From the NCBI GenBank assembly GCA_951804985.1, contig OX638133.1, forward strand, positions 30,219,963 through 30,283,962: DNA of 64,000 bases, given 5' to 3'. Within the stretch, counting starts at the first letter, position 1. Every line of letters starts with the position of its first letter. The stretch is from Dryomyza anilis. Lineage: Eukaryota; Arthropoda; Insecta; Diptera; Dryomyzidae. Positions 12,461-23,439 of this stretch are shown piece after piece. The translations under genes were made by a program, and so were the position numbers. The notes under the pieces are model-generated. The model made no database searches, had not been told where the DNA came from, and saw only the letters and a list, made by a program, of their open reading frames with translations.

Positions 12461-13296
12461 TCAGTATCTCTTAATCGGCCTGAGTTCTGGACTGTTTGGT
12501 GGATTGGCTTCTCTAGGCACCAAAATCACTGCATTTTGTTGGATCCACTCTAAGGCCGTTTTGCTGTAGTGACATGAAGCGAGGTCAGGCCAAAAAAATG
12601 TGGACACTTCATGTTGGCGTAAAAATGGAAGCAATCTCTTTTGCAAGCATTCCTTCACATATATTTCGCTATTAATTGTACCCGATGTGACGAATGAGCT
12701 GCTCCTTTGTCCACAACTGCAAATTGCCTGCCAAACAAGGAATTTCTTTGGGAATTTTGTTATTTTTTTTTGATTTGAATTTTTCAGCGACATTTCCTCG
12801 AGAATCGGCTGTATAAAATTCCTGCCCAGGTAGCTGAGAAAAGTCCGCTAAAACATTAGTTTCGTCGTCCATTATGTTTCGTCGTCCATCGAATTTTTTA
12901 AAAAAACCTTGGTTCAGCTTTTTAGCTCGTTTTTTTGCGTTTTCATTCTTGACGGCATTTATATCCGGAACTTTTTGACCTTGTACGTCTTCAGCCCAGC
13001 TTCTCTCTTAGTTCTGCGCACGAAAGATTCTGAGCAATCCGCCTTTCTCGCCAATTTCCTACCGGATATGCTTGGATCTTTCTTTAAAATATTCACAACC
13101 TTCTTCGAATTTTCACGATCATGTGGTCCTTTTTTTTACCAGAACCTTTCTTCCGATCAATACTCAGGTCTTCCTTAAAGCGGTTGATAATGCGAGAAAT
13201 GGTCTTAGGGTTAGCCCCTACTTCCTTGGAAATTTTTTTAAAAGACCAACTAGGTTGTTTTTGAAAAATTTTAATTTCTCGCACTTCGTTTGCCAT
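12461..13296 (-). pseudogene. Broken Tc1/mariner transposase
   Basis: Three pieces in different minus-strand frames cover the gene. The first (13296 to 13093) starts MANEVREIKIFQ and has a helix-turn-helix DNA-binding region (roughly residues 15-45, around KKISKEVGANPKTISR). The second (12872 to 12672) starts MDDET and carries the probable first catalytic Asp. The third (12793 to 12461) contains FFWPDLASCHY, the probable second catalytic Asp, and NPPNSPELRPIKRY, where the third acidic residue is expected; the usual RPIE reads RPIK. At least one frameshift lies near 12760-12790 at a T run, and more breaks lie between 12872 and 13093. The PDLASCHY/NPPNSPELRPI motifs resemble rosa-type insect transposases; the exact subfamily is uncertain. 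Confidence 0.85.
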
Positions 13297-13453
13297 TTTC
13301 GCGTTAAATAAATTTTGTATTGACTATAACTGACACAAATTATTTTCTGCCATTTAATTCAGAGCTACTATGATCAATTTTTTTTAAATTTGAATCTTGC
13401 AATAGCACATTATGGGAAGATATGTAACGGACAATTTTATTCGACGCAGTCCT

Positions 13454-15297
13454 TATAGAGATATATTTCAAAAACATTGCGATGTGGAAATGTTTAAATA
13501 TTCTAACATAAAATTTTACTCTACTAAAATTACGAAATTTTAAAAATAAGCAACGATATCGAATTTTTGTTATCCAAGTTAGTTCGAGAAAACTTCGAGG
13601 CATAAATCACATGGCAGACTTCTTACCAAACATATTGAAAAAGTTTTTTTTATATATCGTATATAAATTTGATATTTATATAAATTTGAAATTTATATAA
13701 ATTTGTAAAGGGTTCCTTTTTATGCACAACTAATTTTAATTGCAAGGACAATCCATTCATTAGAGATGTACGGATTTAGGAGTTATAACAAAGTTTATTT
13801 CATTATTCTTAAAATGAGTTTTGCAGCATTCTACGGTCAAGAGTTTTTTCTACAACCACAAAAAGTGATTATTGATTAATTTTTTGAAACTTTGGACCAC
13901 TGTATCTCTGGAGAAAGTGAGTCTGGAACTCTGATAGATTTGGTGTGGAATGTCTCTTAATAAAAAAAATGTTAAAATGAATACAATTCCAATTTTTACA
14001 GTGCAAGACTCTCGTCTATAAATTTTTGATTCTTGTTTTATTTTAAATGCTCCTTTATTTGATACTGGAGCTAATTCTGAAAATGGTTTTGTTAAATAGG
14101 GTCTAGTTTTTAAGATATTTAAGTTTTAATTATTTTTCTCTCCTTTTATTTTTAATATTCGAACCAAAAACAATAATGTATATATTATTTCGTTGTTAGA
14201 CGTACAAAACTCTGCGCTACTATATATTTTTTATAAATGCCGGTGAAATATAGCCAAGGGAAATTCAAAACTTTACATAAAATTTAAAATTTTATAAATA
14301 AAAAAACATTATTACTTGATGAAAAAAAGATAAACATTATTGTTATGCCATTTGTTCAACGCCATGTATAATATTTAAAATGAAAATTATGAAAATAAAT
14401 TAAGACTCTAGTCTTCGAATTTCAAAAGGAGTGCAAATCTGATTCTTGTGGATATTACCTGTCAAAAACATTAAGATTTGAAACATAGTTTAAACGGCAA
14501 ACATAAGAGGTTTAAACGACGGTTTAATGTGACTGTAAAACTGAATTCTGAGATAAAACTACGTTTAACTCACAAAACGAGTTAAACTACCACTGTAAAA
14601 CCACCTATTAGTACACCTCAAGTGGCGTTATAATTTAATTCTTGAATGGTAAAACTTCGTTTAAACACACAATGTTTTTTTATATTAATTTTTCTTAAAA
14701 CTGTATTAGTATTTTACAATTTTTAGTTTAAACTCAAAATCGAATATTTCGGTATGTCTCTATCGTTAATAAAAATAAGTTTAGAATACCGATGTAAAGC
14801 GTCGTTTAAACACTCAAAATGTATGACACTAAATTATCTCATGACACTTTTTATATATATGATTGGAACTAATTACTGAATGTTGTACTCGTAATCATGT
14901 ATACCCTTATAGGATTAATTTCCACTAGGGATGGCGTCATATTTATAGTACTGATCCTTGTTTAATCCAAACTGAAAGTTCTTTCATTTATGTCCAGTTT
15001 CCAGTGAAAGTTTTAACTAAGTTTACACTATTTCACATTTTTAAAACGTCAATAGTTCCTAATCAAAATGGACGAATGTCTTAAATTTTATAGCCAGATA
15101 GACAATAAGTAAACAGTTAATATGACATTTATATCGAGTTTAAAATACGTTTAATTTGAAAATATTACTGAACAACCAGACCATAAAGAATATACTATTT
15201 ATACTAGGTTTAAACTGACATTGACAAAAGAACCTTAGTAATTTTTTTTTTTATTCTTTATTCCAAAAAGTGAATTTAAATATTTATAAAATCAAAT
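13454..15297. other. Non-coding AT-rich stretch with GTTTAAAC motifs
   Basis: No gene is visible. Around 13870-13960 the sequence resembles part of the element at 36972-37349 (TTTGGACCACTGTATCTCTGG, then GATTTGGTGTGGAATG). From 14480 to 15230 GTTTAAAC-type strings recur on both strands, suggesting a decayed inverted-repeat element whose limits I cannot place. Confidence 0.4.
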
Positions 15298-15555
15298 AAA
15301 GGGTTTTTCAATAAGAGCGCTACAAAAGTTTTTTTGAAGGGTTTTTCAACAGGGACGCTACAAAAGTAGATATACGAGCCAACAACGAGTCGAAATTATT
15401 AAAATGTACTAGCGAAATTCGAATTCGTATATTTTTCTATCATGAAATGGCAAACCTTACTGAAGAGAAATGTCAAAAGAGCGACAAGAAATATGGCGTC
15501 GTTTGCTGTTCGTGTCGCTCTACTTTTGTAGCGTCCCTGTTAAAAAAACCCTTTA
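15298..15555. mobile_element. Foldback/MITE family F, copy 1
   Basis: It starts AAAGGGTTTTTCAATAAGAG, carries AGGGACGCTACAAAAGTAG, and continues with AAATGGCAAACCTTACTGAAG, GGCGTCGTTTGCTG and a closing AAACCCTTT. Sister copies (39802-40068, 46274-46574, 47151-47352, 58152-58374) show that complete copies are long inverted repeats around a short spacer. Here the left arm is mostly deleted. Confidence 0.85.
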
Positions 15556-16908
15556 TTATAGAAATTACGTATGGAATTTATATACGAAGATTCCTCGTTT
15601 TGTAAAGATTTATTTATATTGATTTATATATAAAATTAAAAAATATTAAAATTTCAACAAGTTATTATTGTTTAAGTCATGAATAAATAATACGCCGATT
15701 AAATACTTATGTAGACTTTTAATTTTTTACACAGATATTAAAATTGAAAATACAAATTAAGTAAAGTGGTTTCAGAGCAATCAACGATTAAAGCCAGTAT
15801 TGTTGACAATTTTAAACCAAGCGATGTAGAGGGTTTAAAGTAGGCACTTTTAATACGAATTTATTTATGTTGAAAAAAAAAAAGATTCGTTTGTAAGCTT
15901 TTGTCCAACGAAAAAGTTCAAAATACATAAAAGGATTAAAAAAAAAACGATTGGTGAAAAATATAAAAATTAAACAGAATATGAATACAAATGATTGTGC
16001 GTCATATTTGGTTGAACAATCCTACCACTCGAAAACATTTTCAGAATTAAGCGACACAAATGGTTCGTCGTTCTGCAACGGCGTTATTTATCACCACGCC
16101 AAACTATGCGGTCAATTGCTTCCACGCAAGTAGGTTTTTGCAGCGGTGTCATGTTGTTGAATGACCTGTTTAATCGCACGTTCAATGCGATGCAACCGAT
16201 GAAACAACCAACCGACCGACCGACCGACAAATGGACCCACCGGACGTACCGGCCAAATGAACCCACCAAACAACCGCCCAAACCAAACTTTACCATGTCG
16301 CGTCGACATGGTTACGACGTCCGTGCTGCTTGCTCCATGCCGTCCAGGACATTTTCCAATGAATTTGCAAAACATCACGTAGCTACAGTTTCGAGGCGTA
16401 GACTATATGACCGACCGACCGACCGACCGACGGACGCACAGAATCACTGACCACAGACACAACGTTGCCGTGGCCAACACCATTTAATTGCACGTATTCA
16501 AATGCTGTCGTTGACGAAATAGAATGCAATGAAACGAATTAAATTCAAATGGTGCCTCATTCATCTTTTTTATGTCCAATACCCGGTTGCATCGTACGGC
16601 ATCCTCTTCACTTCATGCATAATGTGCACGCGACGATACAGCATTTGGATAAAATATATGGTCAGTGGCACCTCCCGAGTCGAATTAGCCATTAGGTTCT
16701 ACTGTTTGTTTTTCTGTCTGTCCGACCGTGGTAAAGATAACATACAAACCAAATAATAAACGAATTATAAATTTCAAATAGAAGCCATTAAAGCACATAT
16801 ATTTCAGTTAGAAATATAAAAACTAAAAAACAAACATTTGCGTCGTATAATGTAGTGCTTTAAAACAAAACAATACATACGTCTTTCGAAATACCTACAC
16901 ACAGAAAA
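15556..16908. other. Non-coding stretch with two (CCGA)n runs
   Basis: An island at about 16040-16500 is richer in GC. It holds two separate (CCGA)n microsatellites (16208-16228 and 16408-16432). A 114-codon plus-strand frame (16106-16450) and an 88-codon minus-strand frame overlap and are shaped by these runs; neither shows a known domain. Confidence 0.4.
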
Positions 16909-18130
16909 TTTCTCTTTTGGTTAATTGAACCGACGTTTCATTGTTGCAACCGAAATATTTTTGTTGTAAACTGATGTCTTTAAAATGAACGAACCTTAAC
17001 CGAAATATTAGTCCGCGCAACATCACATTCGGTTGCCGTAACCTCATGATTGCATTTTTCATTCTAACATCTCAGTTGTTATATTTACGTTCAATATATT
17101 TTTGTTCTATGTACGATCTCGTACGATACTGTACGATACAGTATTCGCAAGTGTTATCGAACTTGCAATCAGCATTAATTGATCACATCACAAGACGTGT
17201 GTTTGTTGTTGTGTTCGACATAACGCTACACAAGTAATCGAAGAAAGCAATAATGAAACATATGCAAAGTTCAGAGCAAGCAAAAATCAGTCAGTTCTGC
17301 GAATTATTAATTTACAAAAAAACTTCTGATTGTTTTTGTAAAGCAAGAATATTATTGTTGCAATTGAAAAGATCCTCTAACTAGGCACATTTGATATATA
17401 GTTATTAATTAAAGATACCACATTTGGCTCAACACCTCCTTTAGTTTCTTTTAATATAATTAATATGATATACGAATTATTTAATAGTATGCATCAAATC
17501 ATTTCTCGGTTTGTGTATATGCTAAAATATATACGTATATAGCATATACACCAATCGACACTTTCTCAACACTACACAGTTTTACAGCCACTACACAGTT
17601 TTACAGCAACTACACAGTTTTACAGCAACTACACAGTTTTACAGCAACAACACAGTATTACAGGCACTGTTGTAAAGATCCTATTTTACATTGGTTCATC
17701 GCAAAGCGTGCATCCAAGTTCTTTGTTCCGTACATCGTGCGTATATCATGACTTTTATATATTTCTCACTTATTTGTGTTTAACGCCAACAATATATATC
17801 TCAATTGTTGACGTAAACGTTGTTCAAACTTTGCACTACAAGTGGTAAGTAGTAGTAGTAAAATAAAAATATATAAATATAAAATAAAAGTATATAATAT
17901 TTATGTATAATAAAATAAATAACAAATTTAAAAAAAAAATCATCGGGTGTATTAATTGTCTTTAATTTTTGTTCAATTAAATTATTAATTAATATAATTA
18001 AATATTTAATCAATATAATTAAATATTTAGTCAATACAATTAAATGTCGTATCGGCGATATAACAATTATAAATTAATTGTATTGATAATATTTTTTTTT
18101 TGTTGCTATAATTGCAGATATAATTTTTCT
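16909..18130. other. Non-coding stretch bounded by CACACAGAAAA / TTTTTCTGTGT
   Basis: The stretch begins with CACACAGAAAATTTCTC and ends with TAATTTTTCTGTGTAG, the same kind of termini as the elements at 10637-11498 and 34705-35600. No second copy is seen, so a single element is only a possibility. It contains AT-rich tandem units (AATATAATTAAATATTTA, about 17990-18045) and no supported gene. Confidence 0.3.
17570..17664. repeat. Tandem repeat, 19-bp unit, about 5 copies
   Basis: The unit CTACACAGTTTTACAGCAA is repeated nearly perfectly, with variation in the first and last copies. Confidence 0.9.
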
Positions 18131-18280
18131 GTGTAGTTGTTGTTAGACAACAGAATGTTATGTTGGGGATGGTTGGGCACCTGCATTATTATCCCAAATA
18201 AAAAATTATTATATGTCTTTGATCTGATTTTATATTTAATACTCAGGTCCATTCATTTTATAAACTCAGCACAAAAAAGT

Positions 18281-18625
18281 CACTACACTAAAACTCACCA
18301 CACTGAAATTCACTACACTAAAATTCACCACAATAAAATACACCACACTAAAACTCACCACAATAAAATTCATCACACTGAAATTCACTTACTAAACTCA
18401 CTACAATAAAATTCACCATATAAAAATTCACCACACTGAAATTCACTGCACTAAAACTCACCACAATAAAATTCAGCACACTAAAACTCACCACTATTAA
18501 ATTCACCACACTAAAACTTACCACACTAAAAATTCACTACACTAAAACTCACCACACCAAATTCACCACAGTTAAACTCACCACACCGAAACTCACCACA
18601 CTAAAACTCACCACAATTAACTTCT
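18281..18625. repeat. Tandem repeat of CACTAAAACTCAC-type units
   Basis: Short units of about 12-15 bp (CACCACACTAAAACT, CACCACAATAAAATT, CACTGAAATT) alternate about 25-28 times. The part read as protein gives a His/Thr/Lys-rich repeat, which is an effect of the DNA repeat. Confidence 0.9.
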
Positions 18626-21117
18626 ACTGCGTTCTATGAAAAAGAATTTAACGGCGAAGATTTCTACTGGGAAGAATTGTACGTGTATGCGCAGTCTGAG
18701 AAAGAATTGTTTTTGAGAAAAGTTGTTTTGGCGGAGAGTTATTATTTGGTTACTACATTTATAAAACCCATAAACTACATTTATAAAACCCATAAAAACT
18801 TCCACAGCGAAGCACGGGCTCCTGATATAAATAATAAAAATGTTTTTTATATTAATAAAATCGTTCCATATCTTTGAATTCACAAAATCTTGGCACAAGT
18901 CGTGCACGAATCTAGCTAGTTACGTAATAAATATATATGGCAATTTTCGTGTTTTTCTACATATTTTGGACTTTAACTTTTTACAGATTTGAGTTATCGA
19001 TCCAATTTCTACCATTCAGAATACTTCAGTTAATATTTTGAAATAAACTATATTAAATTCGGATTAATCTGACCAAAGTTATGACTAATCAAATACAAAA
19101 CATATTAATTTTAAGGTGTACCTATTATTTATTGCATAAAATATTAAGTTGTCATAATTCAATAAACTTATATATTATATGTAAAAGAAGATCCATAATT
19201 CTTTGATTCCTCTTACATTACTCTTTAAGTTTTCAGATTAAATACAAATGCACTTTTACGATTTTTTTATGACGCTTTTTTTAAATCAATATAATTTTTT
19301 TTCCTTCAATTTTTCATAAAAATTCCAATAATTTCTTAAACTAAAAATTGACATATTTGTAGTACTTAATAACTCAAAAACTTGAGGCATCTGAAAAAAC
19401 TGAGTATGAGGTCGTGATAAGAATCTTGAAGTCCATCGGATAATCATACTAGGATCACGGATCATTTTTTTTTCTTGTGCTGTGTGTTATTATAATCGTT
19501 TTTATTTGCTTTTTTTATTGACTGTGAGAAATTAAAAAAATAATTTATCATTAGCCAAATTAATTTTATTTTTCAATTAAACCATTCTTTAAGTACCATA
19601 TATATTTTTAAATCCACAATAGTTGTAGAATAAATGCAAAATGCCAAAACGTCATTATCATTTTATAGATATTTTCTTAGATTATCTGCAGAAAATGTTA
19701 GCAAATGCAGAACCATAACGCACCAAAAAAAGAAAAATACAAAAGAAAATAGTCAAAAAGTTTATCTTGTAATTAGTGCAACCATATTGCGTCGTAACCC
19801 TAATTAAATTATATTTAACCTCTCAAAATATTTTGGCATTTTCCATTTATATTAGCTTAAAATTTCGACAAAATTTTGCACGCCCGCAAAAAGTTATTAA
19901 GAATGTTAAAACACCCCATTTTATTCCACTCTGCCAGCCAACCCAAGTAACCAACGAACCAACCAAAACTTATCAACTACTATACAAAAAAAAAAAAAAA
20001 ATATGCTACGAAAAAGATTTCAAAATTTTCACTTTGTTTAAAATGCATTTAAATTCCGGCAGAAAGTTAACTTAATTTTGTACTAAAATAAAATATATAA
20101 AAAACAGAAGCACAACGTAAAAAGTCTGTGAATAAAGACACAAGATGGTGAATATAAAGAGTTCTTCTACCGGAGAAGGACGGACGTAGAGGGATAGCAG
20201 CTGGATGAAGAGCATATGATGCACATATAAGACAGACAGACAGACGCACACTCACACACACACAGAGAGAGATACTTATAAAGATGCCCGATAAACCCCA
20301 TGAAAAGCAAGTGGCAAGGATTTGCAATGACGTTGCTGATGCTACTGCCGTGAAATTTTGAACATTGCTGCTACGGCTGGCTGCCTTGTGTCATCAGCAA
20401 CAGTAGCAGCAGCAGCATCATCAGCAACAGCAACAGCAACAACAATAAAAACAAAAACACTTGCAGCATCTGCACACGGACGGAAAAATTTAGAAAATTC
20501 CAAATGCATAATGAATATTTAAAATAATTTGCATTTCAACCGATTTGGTATTTTACTAAAATCTTGAAAATTCAAATGACATTTGTGAAATTGTTGTCTT
20601 AATAATAAGAATATGTTATACTAAATAAAATCTGTGGCAATATAAAATAAAAGCATTTTTAAACTTTACAACTTATTCCAAAAATTATCATTAAAAATAT
20701 TTAAAAAATTTTCTGGCATATTTAAGAAAAACTTAAATAAAATAAATGTCTGCAGAATATTCTTGTTAGAATTTTTTTCGAATTTTTTGTTTTAATAAAA
20801 GTATAGATTTAATAACAAGTAGATATGATTTTACGTTTTTTTGCTTGTATCTCGGTAAATCTTTGAAGGATCAGTATCAAAAAAAAATGAATTCGTATAT
20901 CAGGATTACGATGGTATTAATAACTCAATTTAAGCAATTCCAAGAGAATGTTTGTGACATAGTATATATTGATTTTTGGGGGTGCAAGATATCAAATTTT
21001 ACTAAATTTTTAGGTAAATACTGTCATTTTTGGGGACGTACAGAAAATATGCAATTTTTAATACAAACTTCGTTTTGTATACTTAAATTCTTTATAAATT
21101 TGATCAGAGACTAAAAA
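18626..21117. other. Non-coding AT-rich stretch with a CAG/CAA patch
   Basis: No gene is supported. A (CAGA)n/(CA)n run lies at about 20230-20270 and a CAG/CAA patch at about 20395-20460. The largest frames (99 and 96 codons, near 19776 and 18907) have no recognisable features. Confidence 0.4.
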
Positions 21118-21590
21118 TCTTCGGAATATCGGTTCTGCTTCCGATTCTGGTTCTAAGCGTTTAAATATAGCGGTTCCGGTTCCAACCATAAAACTATATG
21201 GGTACCTATTCGGGTTCCACACATTTTTTTAAATAACGGTTCCGTTTCCGGTTCTAAAACTCTTCGGAATATCGCATCTGGTTCCTTGATTTTAAATATA
21301 GCAGTTCCGGTTTCAACCAAAAAAAACTATATGGGTTCCTATTCCGGTTCCACACATTTTGTTTTTTATTAACGGTTCTGATTCCGGTTCTAAAATCGTA
21401 ACGATTCCGATTCCAAAATCAAAACGACTCCTGTTTCGATTCCGGTTCTATGCGATCCATGACAGGGACTAAAATATCGGTTTCGGTTCTGAATCGCAAC
21501 GACTCCTGTTTCGATTTCGGTTCTATGCGATCCCTGACAGGGTCTAAAATATCGGTTTCGGTTCTGATTCTAAGATTTTAAAAATAGCAG
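21118..21590. repeat. GGTTCCGGTTCC-rich internally repetitive block
   Basis: Degenerate TTCCGGTTC units recur over about 470 bp, with larger blocks repeated (CTATATGGGTNCCTATTC twice, TATGCGATCC twice). The same kind of sequence fills the middle of the hAT-like element at 61779-62561, so this is probably a fragment of that family. No clear termini are present. Confidence 0.6.
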
Positions 21591-21685
21591 TGCAATAATT
21601 TTTGCAATAAGCTTGACTCAAGAACAAAATTTCTCGATTATACAAAAAATACAGAAAATAGTCTTTCATATTTAAGGAACTTTTT

Positions 21686-22566
21686 ATACCCTACACTAAC
21701 AGTTAAACTGAATAAGTTTGGTACGCCGTTTGTAACACCCAGAAGGAAGCATCTCCGGTATGGAAAAGTGTATATATTCTTGATCCGCGTACCGTAGCCG
21801 CGGTAGCTCAGTGGTTAGTGCGTTGGACTGCGAGCCGAAAGGTCCCCGGTTCAAGCCTGGACTGGGGCTAACAACATCTTTTCATAGAAACATTTTTCTA
21901 TACCGCGCTACCTCTCGTCAGTAAATGGCAAACCTACGAGAGTGAAACCATTGCCTATGAAAAAGCTCTCACCCGCCGTTCGGATTCGGCAATAAACTGT
22001 AGGTCCCACCACTTTGAGTACAAATATAACACGCACAGCTCAAAATGGTGACAGAGCTCGGCCGAAGTTCTATACAGAACTGTAGCGCCAAACTATTATT
22101 ATTATTATATATTCTTGATCATTGATCATCCATTGTGACCTATGATCCTACCACTTATGTTCAAATACCTCATATAAAATGTACATATAAAGATCAATTT
22201 TTATGTATACGTGCTTAGGTAAACTTTTTTGGTCAAATATATATTGATATCATGCTCAAATACATGATAATAATGTTTTCCGGCGAAAAGACTTGTGGTT
22301 CACAAAAAAAAAATCGAAATTCGGTACACCTACCCATTTGTAAATATGGGTATCAAATGAATGGAAATTCTTCAGCGATTGAATGTTTGTAGTTATTTTC
22401 AGGATTCGTATACCCTGGTGACCTATATATCACTTTGAATGGTAACCACGCATATGTGTAGGGTATTTATAGTCGGCTTAGACCGACTATAATTTTGATA
22501 ATCCTAACTATCATAATTACACCTACTTTAAAATTTCCCATGTTATCTAACCTTCCCAACTAGTTT
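21686..22566 (+). repeat. Dispersed TATACCCTACAC repeat, copy 2, split by a SINE
   Basis: It starts TTTATACCCTACACTAAC and has GTGTAGGGTATTTATAGTCGG near its right end, closing with CCTTCCCAACTAG as in the copies at 217-975 and 56301-56726. A SINE interrupts it at 21786-22105. Confidence 0.8.
21786..22105 (+). mobile_element. tRNA-derived SINE, copy 3, with target duplication
   Basis: The head carries the A box (TAGCTCAGTGGTTAGTGCG) and B box (GGTTCAAGCC) of a pol III promoter, and the tail is (ATT)n. It is flanked by a perfect 15-bp direct repeat, TATATATTCTTGATC, at 21771-21785 and 22106-22120, as expected from LINE-driven target-primed insertion. It is nested in an older dispersed repeat. 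This is the best-preserved copy in the window. Confidence 0.93.
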
Positions 22567-22869
22567 TATATTTAAGAAACTTTGCATAATTTTTTCATAA
22601 ACTGTTTTTAGAAAGAAAAGCTAAATGAATTTCTTAAATCATTTACCAACAGTATTTATTTATTTGAAACTAATAAAGATTAAGTAGGTACCCTAATAAA
22701 ATTCGTTTTAGCGTCGTTATCGGGTACTGATCATTGAATATTTTGCTTGTAATAACCGTTACATGAACATCATAATCCAAACATGTCTACCCGAATATAG
22801 GAAATTACTATTTTCTAATAAACATATATTATTTGTTAGTGATTGATAAATTTAAAAAATCATAATATA

Positions 22870-23340
22870 TTGTTACGAAACGAGGTAATTTGCTCCACTG
22901 TGCAAGAGTAAATGAGACGCAAGACAATTCAGCGCACTAAGCAATGTGTTAGAAAGAGACGGAAAATCATTCAGCGCACTAAGCAATGGCGAGAAAGAGA
23001 TGGAAGATCAGCACATTGAAACACATGAGTGCGAATAAGATGCCAATAGCATGCGTCATTCACGAAACGAGTAGAAGATTCTCGAAACATGTCGAAGCTT
23101 GTCGATCTGATGCATGTAGTATATAAGGGCGTCGCATCTGAGGCACAGCACTTCAGTAGTGATTGGAAAGTGGTCGAGTGCATCTCGTGTGTGATCAATG
23201 TCAAGTTAAATTGTGCACATGCATGTTGTTAGAATTTGGTATGGTGAAGTTTTTTATTAGAGTGAATTAATAAAGTTAATTGTTATAATTTAATAATTTT
23301 GTAGAGTAAGAAAATTATAAAATACGAATTGTTTACGTTA
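22870..23340 (+). mobile_element. Candidate solo LTR of a gypsy-like retrotransposon
   Basis: The stretch starts TGTTACGAAACGAGG, contains a TATA-like GTATATAAGGGCG (near 23118) followed by an AATAAAG poly(A)-type signal (near 23267), and is more complex than its flanks. An imperfect 57-bp duplication (CAGCGCACTAAGCAATG twice) lies inside. This order of signals fits an LTR, but no terminal CA with a target duplication was found and there are no internal coding regions nearby. Confidence 0.35.
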
Positions 23341-23439
23341 TCCATATTCGGTACACCTAAATGGCCTAACTAATGTCATTATTATTATTTCTTAAGAATT
23401 TTTGCAGAATAATAAAATAACTAGAAGCAATTATAATCG

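Larger units (their letters stand above)
12164..13453 (-). mobile_element. Tc1/mariner-superfamily transposon, decayed
   Basis: The ends are inverted repeats of about 30 bp starting AGGACTGCGTCGAATAAA, with one mismatch in that length, and each is flanked by the dinucleotide TA. TA target duplication is the signature of this superfamily. At 1290 bp the length is normal for a full copy. The interior carries a broken transposase gene on the minus strand and a perfect hairpin near its 3' end, so it can no longer move on its own. Confidence 0.9.

Noticed and set aside
16106..16450. 114-codon plus-strand frame rich in Pro/Thr/Arg
   Set aside because: Driven by the (CCGA)n runs; an overlapping minus-strand frame exists and no family is recognised.
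21797..21870. Functional tRNA gene
   Set aside because: A and B boxes are present but there is no complementary acceptor stem, and the sequence continues into a SINE body with a target duplication.
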